From Acidovorax sp. Leaf160 (GTDB taxonomy: Bacteria > Pseudomonadota > Gammaproteobacteria > Burkholderiales > Burkholderiaceae_C): 64,000 nt of DNA. The DNA lies in the NCBI RefSeq assembly GCF_001424265.1, contig NZ_LMOV01000024.1, positions 62,001 through 126,000 of the forward strand. The letters run 5' to 3'. Both the position numbers and the translations under genes were made by a program. Below the pieces are notes generated by a model, which did not search any database, had not been told where the DNA came from, and saw only the letters and a list, made by a program, of their open reading frames with translations. Every line of letters starts with the position of its first letter. Within the stretch, counting starts at the first letter, position 1. Positions 47,061 to 56,782 of the stretch are shown one piece after another.

Positions 47061-48305
47061 ATGTACCAACGCCATATTCTTGTCGAACAAGCCGATCCCG
47101 AAGTGTGGGCGGCCATCCAGGCGGAAAACGTTCGCCAGGAAGAACACATCGAGCTGATCGCCAGCGAGAACTACGCCTCGCCCGCCGTCATGGCGGCGCA
47201 GGGCTCGCAGCTCACCAACAAGTACGCCGAAGGCTATCCGGGCAAGCGCTATTACGGCGGTTGCGAGAACGTCGACGTCATCGAGCAGCTGGCCATCGAC
47301 CGGGTGAAGCAGCTCTTCGGCGCCGATGCCGCCAACGTGCAGCCCAACTCCGGCTCGCAGGCCAACCAGGCCGTGCTGCTGGCCTTCCTGAAGCCGGGCG
47401 ACACCATCCTCGGCATGAGCCTCGCCGAAGGCGGTCACCTGACGCACGGCATGCCCCTCAACATGAGCGGCAAGTGGTTCAACATCGTCTCGTACGGCCT
47501 GAACGACAAGGAAGAGATCGACTACGACGCGCTGGAAGCCAAGGCCCGCGAGGCCAAGCCCAAGCTCATCATCGCCGGCGCCTCTGCCTACAGCCTGCGC
47601 ATCGATTTCGAGCGCTTCGCCCAGATCGCCAAGGAAGTCAGCGCCATCCTGTGGGTGGACATCGCCCACTACGCGGGCCTGGTGGTTGCCGGCGAGTACC
47701 CCAACCCGGTGCCGTTCGCCGATGTGGTCACCTCGACCACGCACAAGAGCCTGCGCGGCCCGCGCGGCGGCATCATCCTGATGAAGGCCGAGCATGAGAA
47801 GGCGATCAATTCCGCCATCTTCCCCGGCCTGCAGGGCGGTCCGCTGGAGCACGTCATCGCGGCCAAGGCCGTGGCCTTCAAGGAAGCGCTGACGCCTGAA
47901 TTCAAGGCCTATCAGCAGCAAGTGGTGAAGAACGCCAAGGTGTTCGCCGAGACGCTGATCGCGCGCGGCCTGCGCATCATCAGCGGCCGCACCGAAAGCC
48001 ACGTCATGCTGGTGGACCTGCGCGCCAAGGGCATCACCGGCAAGGTGGCGGAGGCCGCACTGGGCCAGGCCCACATCACGATCAACAAGAACTCGATTCC
48101 GAACGATCCGGAAAAGCCGATGGTGACCAGCGGCATCCGCGTGGGTACGCCCGCCATCACCACGCGCGGCTTCAAGGAAGAGGAAACGCGCATCACCGCG
48201 AACCTGGTGGCCGACGTGCTGGAGAATCCGCACGACGAAGCCAACCTGGCCGCCGTGCGCGCCAAGGTGCATGCGCTGACCAGCCGCTTCCCGGTCTACC
48301 GTTGA
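47061..48305 (+). CDS. glyA: Serine hydroxymethyltransferase
   Basis: A 414-residue PLP enzyme that converts serine and tetrahydrofolate to glycine and 5,10-methylene-tetrahydrofolate. Motifs: [34 protein letters not shown], and the PLP lysine in [16 protein letters not shown]. Length and start are standard. Its supply of one-carbon units fits control by the ZTP riboswitch. nrdR follows after 25 bp. Confidence 0.97.
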   Translation: MYQRHILVEQADPEVWAAIQAENVRQEEHIELIASENYASPAVMAAQGSQLTNKYAEGYPGKRYYGGCENVDVIEQLAIDRVKQLFGADAANVQPNSGSQANQAVLLAFLKPGDTILGMSLAEGGHLTHGMPLNMSGKWFNIVSYGLNDKEEIDYDALEAKAREAKPKLIIAGASAYSLRIDFERFAQIAKEVSAILWVDIAHYAGLVVAGEYPNPVPFADVVTSTTHKSLRGPRGGIILMKAEHEKAINSAIFPGLQGGPLEHVIAAKAVAFKEALTPEFKAYQQQVVKNAKVFAETLIARGLRIISGRTESHVMLVDLRAKGITGKVAEAALGQAHITINKNSIPNDPEKPMVTSGIRVGTPAITTRGFKEEETRITANLVADVLENPHDEANLAAVRAKVHALTSRFPVYR

Positions 48306-48330
48306 CCCGGCCGATTCGCCCCGCCGTTCG

Positions 48331-48780
48331 ATGAAGTGCCCCTTCTGCAGCCATGCCGAGACCCAGGTCGTCGAGACCCGTGTTTCGGAGGACGGGGACT
48401 TCATCCGGCGCCGCCGCCAGTGCGGCGCCTGCGAAAAGCGCTTCACCACCTACGAGCGGCCCGAGGTGAACTTTCCCGCCGTGGTGAAAAAGGACGGCCG
48501 GCGCATCGACTATGACCGCAGCAAGCTGCAGGGCTCGTTCAAGCTGGCACTGCGCAAGCGCCCGGTGAGCACGACACAGATCGACTCGGCGATGGAGCGC
48601 ATCGAGGAAAAGCTGCTCAACCTGGGTCAGCGCGAGGTGATGTCCAACCGCATCGGCGAACTGGTGATGCGCGAACTCAAGAAGCTCGACAAGGTGGCGT
48701 ACGTCCGCTTTGCCAGCGTCTACCGCAGCTTCGAGGACGTCGACGAGTTCCGGGCGCTGGTCGACGAGGTGCGCAAGTAG
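48331..48780 (+). CDS. nrdR: Transcriptional repressor NrdR
   Basis: A 149-residue repressor of ribonucleotide reductase genes. The zinc ribbon MKCPFC...CGACEKRF and the ATP-cone domain ([16 protein letters not shown]) are complete. The glyA-nrdR order is common in betaproteobacteria and links one-carbon supply to deoxynucleotide synthesis. Confidence 0.97.
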   Translation: MKCPFCSHAETQVVETRVSEDGDFIRRRRQCGACEKRFTTYERPEVNFPAVVKKDGRRIDYDRSKLQGSFKLALRKRPVSTTQIDSAMERIEEKLLNLGQREVMSNRIGELVMRELKKLDKVAYVRFASVYRSFEDVDEFRALVDEVRK

Positions 48781-48874
48781 GAAGCTGGCTAGGCTCGCCG
48801 CTTTCTGGGCGGGCCTGCACCGGAGCGCTTGCCATCGCTATTGCCCGGGCATTGCCCAGCTATTGCCACCGCAT

Positions 48875-48934
48875 TTGCTATTAATTTTATAGCAACAAGT
48901 GCTTGATCCATAAGCGCCAGAGGCCTTTTCGACC
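48875..48934 (+). repeat. Dispersed ~58-bp element, copy 3 (intergenic)
   Basis: The clearest copy: TTGCTATTAATTTTATAGCA, then GTGCTTGATCCATAAGCGCC and AGGCCTTTTCGACC. It lies between nrdR and the aroC terminator. Confidence 0.8.
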
Positions 48935-48966
48935 GAAATCGGGGCCACAAACGCACCCCAAAATCA

Positions 48967-49000
48967 AAAGACCAGCCGGCACGCAGCCCGCTGGTCTTTT
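48967..49000 (-). terminator. Terminator of aroC
   Basis: Stem AAAGACCAGC / GCTGGTCTTT (10 bp, 13-base loop), followed on the minus strand by TTTGATTTT. A T-run on the plus strand suggests it may also stop nrdR transcripts. Confidence 0.85.
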
Positions 49001-49012
49001 CACTGAGGCGCT

Positions 49013-50110
49013 TCAGCCCAGCGATGCCTTGATCGGAGGCACGTCCAGCGCCACGTCTGCGCATTGCGCGCGGTGCCGCAGTGCATGGTCCATCAGCACC
49101 AGCGCCAGCAGCGCCTCCGCGATGGGCGCGGCGCGAATGCCGACGCAGGGGTCGTGCCGGCCCTTGGTGATCACCTCGGTGCTCTGGCCCAGCACGTCGA
49201 TCGACTCGCGCGGGCTGATGATGGAACTGGTCGGCTTGATGGCGATCGTCGCCTCGATGTCCTGCCCGCTGCTGATGCCGCCCAGGATGCCGCCGGCGTT
49301 GTTGCTGGCGAAGCCGCCGGGCGTGAGCGAGTCGCCGTGCGTGGTGCCGCGCTGCGCCACGCTGTCGAACCCCGCACCGATCTCCACGCCCTTGACCGCG
49401 TTCAGCCCCATGAGGGCATGCGCGATGTCGGCGTCGAGCTTGTCGTAGAGCGGCTCGCCCAGCCCCACCGGCACGCCGGTCGCCTGCACGCGCAGCCGGG
49501 CACCGCAAGAGTCGCCCGCCTTGCGCAGTGCATCCATGTAATTTTCCAGCGCCGAGACATCGGCGACCGGTGCGAAAAACGGGTTGTGGGGCACGTGCTC
49601 CCAGCTCTCGAAGGGAATCGGCAGCTCGCCGATCTGGGTCATGCAGGCGCGGAACGCCGTGCCGTACTTTTCGCGCAGCCACTTCTTGGCCACGGCGCCG
49701 GCCGCCACCGTGGGCGCCGTCAGCCGCGCCGAAGAACGTCCGCCACCGCGCGGATCGCGGATGCCGAACTTGTGCCAGTAGGTGTAGTCGGCATGGCCCG
49801 GGCGAAAACTCTGGGCGATGTTCGAGTAGTCCTTACTGCGCTGGTCGGTGTTGCGGATGAGCAGGGCGATGGGCGTGCCGGTGGTGCGGCCTTCGTACAC
49901 GCCGGACAGGATCTCGACCGCGTCGGGTTCCGCCCGCTGCGTGACGTGTCGGCTGGTGCCTGGCCGCCGGCGGTCCAGGTCGGCCTGGATGTCGGCCTCC
50001 GACAGTTCCATGCCTGGCGGGCAGCCGTCGATCACGCAGCCGATGGCCGGGCCGTGGGATTCACCGAAGTTGGTGACTGCGAAAAGGGTGCCGAGTGTAT
50101 TGCCGCTCAT
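49013..50110 (-). CDS. aroC: Chorismate synthase
   Basis: A 365-residue FMN-dependent enzyme of the last shikimate pathway step. All three signatures are present: [37 protein letters not shown] and [20 protein letters not shown]. The start [18 protein letters not shown] is standard. Confidence 0.97.
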   Translation of the reverse strand: MSGNTLGTLFAVTNFGESHGPAIGCVIDGCPPGMELSEADIQADLDRRRPGTSRHVTQRAEPDAVEILSGVYEGRTTGTPIALLIRNTDQRSKDYSNIAQSFRPGHADYTYWHKFGIRDPRGGGRSSARLTAPTVAAGAVAKKWLREKYGTAFRACMTQIGELPIPFESWEHVPHNPFFAPVADVSALENYMDALRKAGDSCGARLRVQATGVPVGLGEPLYDKLDADIAHALMGLNAVKGVEIGAGFDSVAQRGTTHGDSLTPGGFASNNAGGILGGISSGQDIEATIAIKPTSSIISPRESIDVLGQSTEVITKGRHDPCVGIRAAPIAEALLALVLMDHALRHRAQCADVALDVPPIKASLG

Positions 50111-50289
50111 GGCGCGGGATTATCCCAGAGCCCCATCGGGCGCCGGTGACGTGCAGCCCCACCGACGAAGAAAAGCGGCGTCAGAGCCAGTCAACGGGCA
50201 CGGGGTCTGCGCCGGCACGGCCTCGCCCGTCAGATGGCCGCGGAGCAGGCCAAGCCAGCAGACCCCGCGGCACCGGCTTCGCCGGGCCG

Positions 50290-50357
50290 CTGGGGTCGTC
50301 CCCCTTCCCGGCGTGCGCAGCGCGACGAAAGAAGGGGAAGCCGCGCAGCGGCTCAGG
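50290..50357 (-). repeat. GC-rich REP-like element, second copy
   Basis: Read on the minus strand: CCCCCTGAGCCGCTGCGCGG, CTTCCCCTTCTTTCGTCGC and CGGGAAGGGGGACGACCCC, matching the element at 23425-23591 in order. It contains the stop codon of the CBS-domain gene. The rest of the 242-bp gap to aroC shows no gene. Confidence 0.6.
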
Positions 50358-50805
50358 GGGTTGGTGCCTTTTCTTCAGGCCAGTCGCGGATGTAGGCTTT
50401 GAGCATCTGGTTCTCGAAGTTCTGGCTGTCCACCACCGCCTTGGCCACGTCGTAGAAGCTGATCACGCCCATCAGCATGCGCTGGTTCATGACCGGCATG
50501 TAGCGGGCATGGCGGCCCAGCATCATGCGGCGGACTTCGTCCATCTCGGTTTCCAGCGTGCAGGTGAGCGGCGCATCGTCCATGGCGGTGCGCACCAGCA
50601 TCGTGCCCACGCTGCCGCCGTTCTTGACCGTCGCCTGGATCACCTCGCGGAAGGTGAGCATGCCGACCAGATCGCCGTGGTCCATCACCACCAGGGAGCC
50701 GATGTCCTTCTCGGCCATCACCTGCACCGCCTGCGACAGCGGCTCGTCCGCCGTCACCGTATAGAGCGTGCTGCCTTTGACGCGAAGGATGTCACTGACT
50801 TTCAT
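50353..50805 (-). CDS. Tandem CBS-domain protein
   Basis: A 150-residue protein made almost entirely of two CBS repeats (ADEPLSQAVQVMAEKDIGSL with GMLTFREVI; LETEMDEVRRMMLGRHARYM with GVISFYDVA). CBS pairs bind adenosine nucleotides. Its function is unknown. The start MKVSDIL at 50805 is preferred to an upstream in-frame ATG with poor composition. Confidence 0.88.
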   Translation of the reverse strand: MKVSDILRVKGSTLYTVTADEPLSQAVQVMAEKDIGSLVVMDHGDLVGMLTFREVIQATVKNGGSVGTMLVRTAMDDAPLTCTLETEMDEVRRMMLGRHARYMPVMNQRMLMGVISFYDVAKAVVDSQNFENQMLKAYIRDWPEEKAPTP

Positions 50806-50906
50806 GGGTGTCTCCGGGGATTCAGGCCCGCGCGTGCGGCGGGAATACAGCGAAAGAATATAGCCCACAATGTCTCGCACATCCGTACACAGGAGACAAG
50901 AGACCC

Positions 50907-52217
50907 ATGCCCGGCTATTCCGATCCCGGCTTCGACACGCTGGCGCTGCACGCCGGCGCCGTGCCCGACCCTGCCACCGGCGCGCGCGCCGTGCCCATCC
51001 ACCTCACCACGTCGTTCGTGTTCGAGTCGAGCGACCACGCCGCATCGCTCTTCAACCTGGAGCGGCCGGGCCACGTCTACAGCCGCATCAGCAACCCGAC
51101 CAATGCCGTGCTGGAGCAGCGCGTGGCCGCCCTGGAAGGCGGGGTCGGCGCCATCGCGGTGGCCAGCGGCCAGGCCGCCCTGCACCTGGCGATCTGCACG
51201 CTGATGGGCGCCGGCAGCCACATCGTCGCCAGCACCGCGCTCTACGGCGGCTCGCAGAACCTGCTGCACTACACCCTCCGCCGCTTCGGCATCGAGACCA
51301 CCTTCGTGAAGCCCGGCGACATCGACGGCTGGCGCGCTGCGGTGCGCCCCAACACCAAGCTGTTCTTCGGCGAGACCGTAGGCAACCCCGGCCTGGACGT
51401 GCTGGACATCCCCACCGTGGCGCAAGTGGCGCACGACGCCGGGGTGCCGCTGCTGGTCGATTCCACCCTGACCTCGCCCTGGCTCGTCCGACCGTTCGAG
51501 CACGGCGCCGATCTGGTCTACCACTCGGCCACCAAGTTCCTGTCGGGTCACGGCACGGTCATTGGCGGCGTGGTGGTGGATGGCGGCAGCTTCGACTGGG
51601 AGGGACCCCGCTCGGCAGGCAAGTTCACCGAGCTGACCCAGCCCTACGAAGGTTTCCATCAGATGGTGTTCACCGAGGAATCCACCGTGGGCGCCTTCCT
51701 CCTGCGGGCGCGGCGCGAAGGGCTGCGTGACTTCGGCGCCTGCATGAGTCCGCACACCGCCTGGCTCATCCTGCAGGGCATCGAGACGCTGCCCCTGCGC
51801 ATGGAACGGCACATGCGCAACACGCAGCGCGTGGTCGAATTCCTGGCTGCCCAGCCCTTCGTGGCGCGGGTCGGCCATCCGCTGCTGGAGTCGCACCCGA
51901 GCCACGCGCTGGCGCAACGGCTGCTGCCGCGCGGCGCCGGCTCGGTCTTCAGCTTCGACCTGAAGGGCACCCGCGCGCAGGGCAAGGCCTTCATCGAGGC
52001 GCTGAAGGTGTTCAGCCACCTCGCTAACGTGGGCGACTGCCGCAGCCTGGTGATCCACCCGGCCAGCACCACGCATTTCCGCATGAGCGACGAGGCGCTG
52101 CAGCAGGCGGGCATCTCGCAGGGCACTATCCGCCTGTCCATCGGACTGGAGGATGCGGACGACCTCATCGACGACCTGAAGCGCGCGCTGAAGGCCGCCG
52201 AGAAAGCGGGAGGCTGA
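50907..52217 (+). CDS. O-acetylhomoserine sulfhydrylase-like PLP enzyme (Cys/Met metabolism family)
   Basis: A 436-residue type I PLP enzyme. FDTLALHAGAVPDPATGARA, VYSRISNPTNAVLEQRVAAL, ASGQAALHLA and the PLP lysine in HSATKFLSGHGT match O-acetylhomoserine aminocarboxypropyltransferases (MetY), which make homocysteine from O-acetylhomoserine and sulfide. Cystathionine gamma-synthase is a less likely alternative because of length. An AGGAGA site precedes the ATG. It is 2 bp from the downstream hydrolase gene. Confidence 0.88.
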   Translation: MPGYSDPGFDTLALHAGAVPDPATGARAVPIHLTTSFVFESSDHAASLFNLERPGHVYSRISNPTNAVLEQRVAALEGGVGAIAVASGQAALHLAICTLMGAGSHIVASTALYGGSQNLLHYTLRRFGIETTFVKPGDIDGWRAAVRPNTKLFFGETVGNPGLDVLDIPTVAQVAHDAGVPLLVDSTLTSPWLVRPFEHGADLVYHSATKFLSGHGTVIGGVVVDGGSFDWEGPRSAGKFTELTQPYEGFHQMVFTEESTVGAFLLRARREGLRDFGACMSPHTAWLILQGIETLPLRMERHMRNTQRVVEFLAAQPFVARVGHPLLESHPSHALAQRLLPRGAGSVFSFDLKGTRAQGKAFIEALKVFSHLANVGDCRSLVIHPASTTHFRMSDEALQQAGISQGTIRLSIGLEDADDLIDDLKRALKAAEKAGG

Positions 52218-52219
52218 GC

Positions 52220-53029
52220 ATGTACCTCGACGTCAACGGCGCCGCCGCCTATTGCTACACCGGCGGCAAACCCTTCGATGGGGCCAAGCCCACCGTGGTG
52301 CTGATCCACGGCGTGCTGAACGACCACAGCGTCTGGGCGCTGCAGAGCCGCTACCTGGCGCACCACGGCTGGAACGTGCTGGCGGTGGACCTGCCCGGGC
52401 ACTGCCGCAGCGCCGGCGATGCGCCCGAGAGCGTGGAGCGGGCGGCGGATTTCGTCATCGCCCTGCTCCAGGCTGCCGGTGTGGAGCGCGCAGCGCTCGC
52501 CGGCCACAGCTGGGGTTCATTGATCGCGCTGGAGGCGGCCGCCCGGCTGCAGGACCGTGCCACGCACCTGGCGCTGGTCGGCACGGCCTACCCCATGAAG
52601 GTGTCGCCCGCCCTGCTGGACGCAGCCCTGAACGAGCCCGAGAAAGCGCTGCGCATGGTCAACGTCTTTTCGCGCAGCACGCTGGCGCCGCCCTCGGGCG
52701 CGGGCGCCTGGGTGTTCGGCGCGGGCATGGCGCTGGGCCGGCGCGTGCTGCGCTCCAACACCGCCGTCAACGTGTTCCACCGCGGCTTCCAGGCCTGCGA
52801 CCGGTACACGGGCGGCGAGGCGGCCATGGCCCGCGTCACCGCGCCCGTGCTGTTCGCCCTGGGCGGGCAGGACCAGATGACGCAACCGAAGGCAGCACAG
52901 GGCCTGATCGCAGCGGCGCGGTCGGCGGGGCTGCCGGTCACGGTGATCGGTCTGCCCAGCGGGCATCACCAGATGTCGGAAGCGCCCGACGAGACGCTGT
53001 TCGCGCTGCGGGACTTCCTGGCGCGCTGA
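52220..53029 (+). CDS. Alpha/beta hydrolase
   Basis: A 269-residue alpha/beta hydrolase with oxyanion motif LIHGVLNDHSVW, nucleophile elbow AGHSWGSL (Ser), acid in LGGQDQMT and catalytic His in LPSGHHQMSEAP. The substrate is unknown. Only two bases separate it from the MetY-like gene, so the two are probably co-translated. Confidence 0.85.
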   Translation: MYLDVNGAAAYCYTGGKPFDGAKPTVVLIHGVLNDHSVWALQSRYLAHHGWNVLAVDLPGHCRSAGDAPESVERAADFVIALLQAAGVERAALAGHSWGSLIALEAAARLQDRATHLALVGTAYPMKVSPALLDAALNEPEKALRMVNVFSRSTLAPPSGAGAWVFGAGMALGRRVLRSNTAVNVFHRGFQACDRYTGGEAAMARVTAPVLFALGGQDQMTQPKAAQGLIAAARSAGLPVTVIGLPSGHHQMSEAPDETLFALRDFLAR

Positions 53030-53120
53030 TCGCGGGGCCGGCCCCCTGGCGCAGCGGCCGGCCGGCTTCTACACTGGTCTGGAGCGCCTCGCCCTTCCAG
53101 AAGGCGCCCGGAGACACGTC

Positions 53121-53492
53121 ATGCCCATTCCGACCCAGGCTGCGCCCTCGCCGCGAGCATCGCAAACCGCCGGCACCGCGCCAGTGGACCCGCGCAGCTT
53201 CCGGAGCTTCGCGGAGTTCTACCCGTTCTACCTGACCGAGCACAGCGACCGCACCTGCCGGCGCCTGCACTTCGCCGGCTCCACGCTGGCGCTGGCCTGC
53301 CTGGCGCTGATGGTCGCCACCGGGCATCCGGGGTGGTTGCTCGCAGGACTGCTGTGCGGCTACGGCTTCGCCTGGGTCGGGCACTTCGTGTTCGAGAAGA
53401 ACCGGCCCGCCAGCTTCAAGCGGCCGCTCTACAGCTTCATGGGCGACTGGGCCATGTACCGCGACATCTGGCGCGGCAAGGTTTCCATGTGA
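53121..53492 (+). CDS. DUF962/Mpo1-like membrane protein
   Basis: A 123-residue protein with two hydrophobic segments and the family motifs FYPFYLTEHSDRTCRRLHFA, WVGHFVFEKNRPASF and MGDWAMYRDI. Yeast Mpo1 is an Fe(II) dioxygenase for 2-hydroxy fatty acids; bacterial members are uncharacterised. A family repeat begins directly at its stop codon. Confidence 0.88.
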   Translation: MPIPTQAAPSPRASQTAGTAPVDPRSFRSFAEFYPFYLTEHSDRTCRRLHFAGSTLALACLALMVATGHPGWLLAGLLCGYGFAWVGHFVFEKNRPASFKRPLYSFMGDWAMYRDIWRGKVSM

Positions 53493-53548
53493 AATCAGGC
53501 CCTGGCGCTTGATACGCCTTGGTCTTCAGCTATTTAATTCATAGCACC
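53491..53548 (-). repeat. Dispersed ~58-bp element, copy 4 (between convergent genes)
   Basis: On the minus strand: GGTGCTATGAATTAAATAGC, then GTATCAAGCGCCAGGGCC and TGATTTC. It exactly fills the gap between the DUF962 and HAD genes. The HAD stop codon lies in its palindrome. Confidence 0.78.
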
Positions 53549-54276
53549 GTATTCCACAGCGCGCAGAGACCGCGCAGGTCGGTCACCGTGGCATGCGGCA
53601 GATGCGTGTCGTCCAGCGGCCAGGGCTTGCCGGTGCGGTTGATCCACACCGCCTGCATGCCGGCCGCGACCGCGCCCTGCGCGTCCATCGCCGCGTCGTC
53701 CCCCACATGCAGCACCTCGTGCGGCGCCACGCCGGCGGCCTCGGCGGCGGCCAGGAAGATGCGCGCATCGGGCTTGGCCACGCCGAACTCCCGCGCACTC
53801 ACGCTGGCGCGGAAGTACTGCCCGATGCCGATCAGCTGGATGTCGGCATTGCCGTTGGACAGCGCCACCAGCGGGTGCCGTACAGCCAGGCACTCCAGCG
53901 TCTCCAGCGCGTCTTCATACAGATCCACCCGCTGGCGCTCCGCGAAGAACACCTCGTAGCCCCGCTCGGCCAGCGCCGTGTCCTCGCCGGCCGCATGCAG
54001 CGCGGCGCGAATGCTCTCGCGCCGCAGGGCGCTCAGGTCGTGCGACAGCTGCGGGTGCGCGGCTACCACCCCGGCCCGGATGGCGCGGGCCGTCTCCGGC
54101 ACCGCCAGCAGCGCAGCCGTGGCTGGCGCGGTGGTCAGCAGCCAGGCCCGCAGCGCCTGCTCCGCCCGCTCGATGGTGGGCCAGACCGGCCAGAGGGTGT
54201 CGTCCAGGTCGAGGGTGATGGCACGGACGCGGCTGAGGTCCAGCAGGGGGGTACAGGTGTTTGCGTGGGAAATCAT
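53539..54276 (-). CDS. HAD-superfamily hydrolase
   Basis: A 245-residue phosphatase-like protein. Motif I is ITLDLDDTLWPVWPTI, motif II PLVALSNGNAD, the motif III Lys in FGVAKPDARIF and motif IV HVGDDAAMDAQGA. The start MISHANTCTP is at 54276. The last codons (WNTVL) and stop come from the edge of a family repeat, so the original C-terminus may have been altered. The substrate is unknown. Confidence 0.87.
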   Translation of the reverse strand: MISHANTCTPLLDLSRVRAITLDLDDTLWPVWPTIERAEQALRAWLLTTAPATAALLAVPETARAIRAGVVAAHPQLSHDLSALRRESIRAALHAAGEDTALAERGYEVFFAERQRVDLYEDALETLECLAVRHPLVALSNGNADIQLIGIGQYFRASVSAREFGVAKPDARIFLAAAEAAGVAPHEVLHVGDDAAMDAQGAVAAGMQAVWINRTGKPWPLDDTHLPHATVTDLRGLCALWNTVL

Positions 54277-54395
54277 GGCCCGAGCATATTCGCCCGCCCC
54301 GCCCCGCCCCGCCTCCGGGCGAGGGGCCTGAAGGCCTCTGCCTAGCCGCCCCATCCGACATTCCACTCCATAGAATGCAGAGAAAGGAGAGGTTC

Positions 54396-55498
54396 ATGCA
54401 CGAGCGACACCGCTACATCGTAGGTCGGCTTTACGACGGTGTTCTGTCGCCCACCGACTGGTACGGAGGCATGGAAGCCTTCAGAGATGCTGTGGGAGGC
54501 ATGAACTTCCATCAGCTGACCGTGGACTTGCAAGCAAGAACGGTGCTGGAAAGCATTACCAGCGCCGGCGACGACGAAGGCGTCAGCAACTACGAGCAGC
54601 ATTACGCTTTGATCGACGAACGAGTTCCAGCCATGATGCGACTGGGTCAAGGCGAAATGCTGCTGGACCATGAGCACTTCAGCGAACGCCACATGTCGCG
54701 CAGTGCCCTTTATGCCGATTGCCTCGCTCCCATGGGCATGAAGTACACCATGGGCCTGATGCTTCGCGTCGAGGGCAGCGTGCAGCAGTATGTAGGCTTC
54801 ATGCGTGCCTCGGACAGACCCCGGTTCAGTGAGAAGAGCGTCGTTTCGCACTGCATCTCATTCCCGAAGTCATGCGCGCGGCACGCCTGCGAGCCCGCAC
54901 CATCCAACTGGCACAGCAGGCAGCCCTCGGCCTGGCCGCGCTCGACGCCCTGCCCCAGGCCATCGCCCTGGTGGACGCGCACTGCCGCATCCAGCACTGC
55001 AACGCCGCTGCCGACCGGCTGCTTTGCACGCCAGGCGCCATGCACGTGCGGCACGGCCGCCTGCAATGCGACGAGAGCGCCGCCCAGGCGCAGTGGCGGT
55101 GCATCGTGGCGGCCGCTTGCATGCGCCAGGGCACGGGCACGGCCGGCACGTTGATGGCCAAGTCGGGCACGCGCAGCCTGGTGGTGACCGTGCTGCCCAT
55201 CCATGCCCACCATCCGGCGGCGTTCATCGAAACGCCCCTGGCCCTGGTCGTGCTGCACGACCCGGACGCGCCCCAGGGCATGGACCCGCGCCTCATCGCC
55301 GACATGCTGGGCCTGTCGCCCACCGAAACCCGGCTGGCGCTCATGATCGCCTCGGGCAAGACCATCAAGGACTTCGCCGTGGCCGAGGGTATGAGCTGGC
55401 ACACCGCGCGAACGCATATCAAGAATCTGCTGCGCAAGACGGGTTGTCGGCGGCAGATGGAGATTGCCGCGTTGCTGCGGTCGCTCAGGATGGGGTGA
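54396..55498 (+). pseudogene. LuxR-type helix-turn-helix regulator, frameshifted
   Basis: The N-terminal part (ATG 54396 with AAAGGAGAGG upstream; MHERHRYIVGRLYDGVLSPT) stays open to about RPRFSEKS, after which the homologous sequence continues in another frame from HLIPEVMRAARLRARTIQLA. Inserting one G near 54833 joins both parts into a 367-residue protein. The C-terminus is a GerE/LuxR domain (LSPTETRLALMIASGKTIKD with SWHTARTHIKNLLRKTG). No autoinducer-binding motif is recognised; the middle has a PAS-like part. It is either a decayed gene or a base-call error. Confidence 0.78.
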
Positions 55499-55712
55499 TG
55501 CCGGTGCCGGGACGGGCGCCTGGCCGACCTGCGGGTCGAGCGTTGCGTCGGAGCGGGACACCGAATTTCCCGCCGCCCGGGGTGCTCAAAGGGAAGCAGA
55601 AGCTCTGAAGCCGGAACGCTGTCTGGGTCAACGCTTTTAGGCCTGCTCGGCAGATTGGCTTGGCGCAGGCGTCCTGTGTAGCGGCCGCGGCGCTGCCACA
55701 ATCGCAGCCCAT

Positions 55713-56705
55713 ATGTCTGCACGCACCGCCATCCTGCTCTGCAACCTCGGCACCCCCGACGAACCCACCGCCCCCGCCCTGCGGCGCTACCTCGCGCAGT
55801 TCCTGGGCGACCCGCGCGTGGTGGAGATTCCCCGCGTGGCCTGGCTGCCCATCCTGCACGGCATCATTCTCCGCATCCGGCCGGCCAAGTCGGCGGCCAA
55901 GTACGCCAGCATCTGGATGGCCGAGGGCTCGCCCCTGGCCGTGTGGACGGCCCGGCAGGCGGTGATGCTGCGCGGCTGGCTGGGGGAGGCCGGGCTGGGC
56001 GTCGTGGTGCGCCCCGCCATGCGCTACGGCAACCCCTCCATCGCATCCCAGCTCAAGGCCTTGCAGGACGAAGGCGTGGACCGCGTGCTGGTGCTGCCGC
56101 TCTACCCGCAGTATTCCGCCACCACCACCGCCAGCGTGGTGGACGACGTGACGGCCTGGGCCCGGCGCCAGCGGCGGTTCCCGGAGCTGCGCTTCGTCAA
56201 CAGCTACCACGACCACCCGGCCTACATCGATGCGCTCGCCCAGAGCGTGCGCGCGCACTGGGCGCGCGAAGGGGGCCCGGCGGAGCAGCTGGTGATGAGC
56301 TTTCACGGCATTCCCGAACGCAACGTGCGCCTGGGCGACCCCTACCAGGCCGAGTGCCTGACCACCGCCCGGCTGCTGACCGAAGCGCTGGGCCTGGCGC
56401 CCCACCAGTTCCGCGTGACCTTCCAGTCGCGTTTCGGCAAGGCCAAGTGGCTGGAGCCCTATACCGAGCCCACGCTGATTGCCATGGCGCAGGGCGGCAC
56501 CCGCAGGGTGGACGTGATGTGCCCGGGCTTCACGGGCGACTGCCTGGAGACGCTGGAGGAAATCAACATGGAAGCCCGCGAAGCGTTTCTGCACGCGGGC
56601 GGGCAGGAATTCCGCTACATCCCGTGCCTGAATGACAGCAACGCCTGGATCACCGGCCTGAGCCAGATCGCACAGCAACATCTGGGCGGCTGGCCGGTGC
56701 GCTGA
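55713..56705 (+). CDS. hemH: Ferrochelatase
   Basis: A 330-residue enzyme that inserts ferrous iron into protoporphyrin IX. LLCNLGTPDEPTAPALRRYL, the RVLVLPLYPQYSATTTASV block, the catalytic His in VMSFHGIPERNV and the C-terminal MCPGFTGDCLETLEEIN identify it. The length is at the short end for the family, which usually has ~340-370 residues in this group. A promoter is not obvious. Confidence 0.95.
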   Translation: MSARTAILLCNLGTPDEPTAPALRRYLAQFLGDPRVVEIPRVAWLPILHGIILRIRPAKSAAKYASIWMAEGSPLAVWTARQAVMLRGWLGEAGLGVVVRPAMRYGNPSIASQLKALQDEGVDRVLVLPLYPQYSATTTASVVDDVTAWARRQRRFPELRFVNSYHDHPAYIDALAQSVRAHWAREGGPAEQLVMSFHGIPERNVRLGDPYQAECLTTARLLTEALGLAPHQFRVTFQSRFGKAKWLEPYTEPTLIAMAQGGTRRVDVMCPGFTGDCLETLEEINMEAREAFLHAGGQEFRYIPCLNDSNAWITGLSQIAQQHLGGWPVR

Positions 56706-56782
56706 CCGGCGCCACCCACCCGCCGCCGACCGCAGCCAACCCACCGCCATCCACCGCCATCCACCCCCTGCTGGAGACCCGC

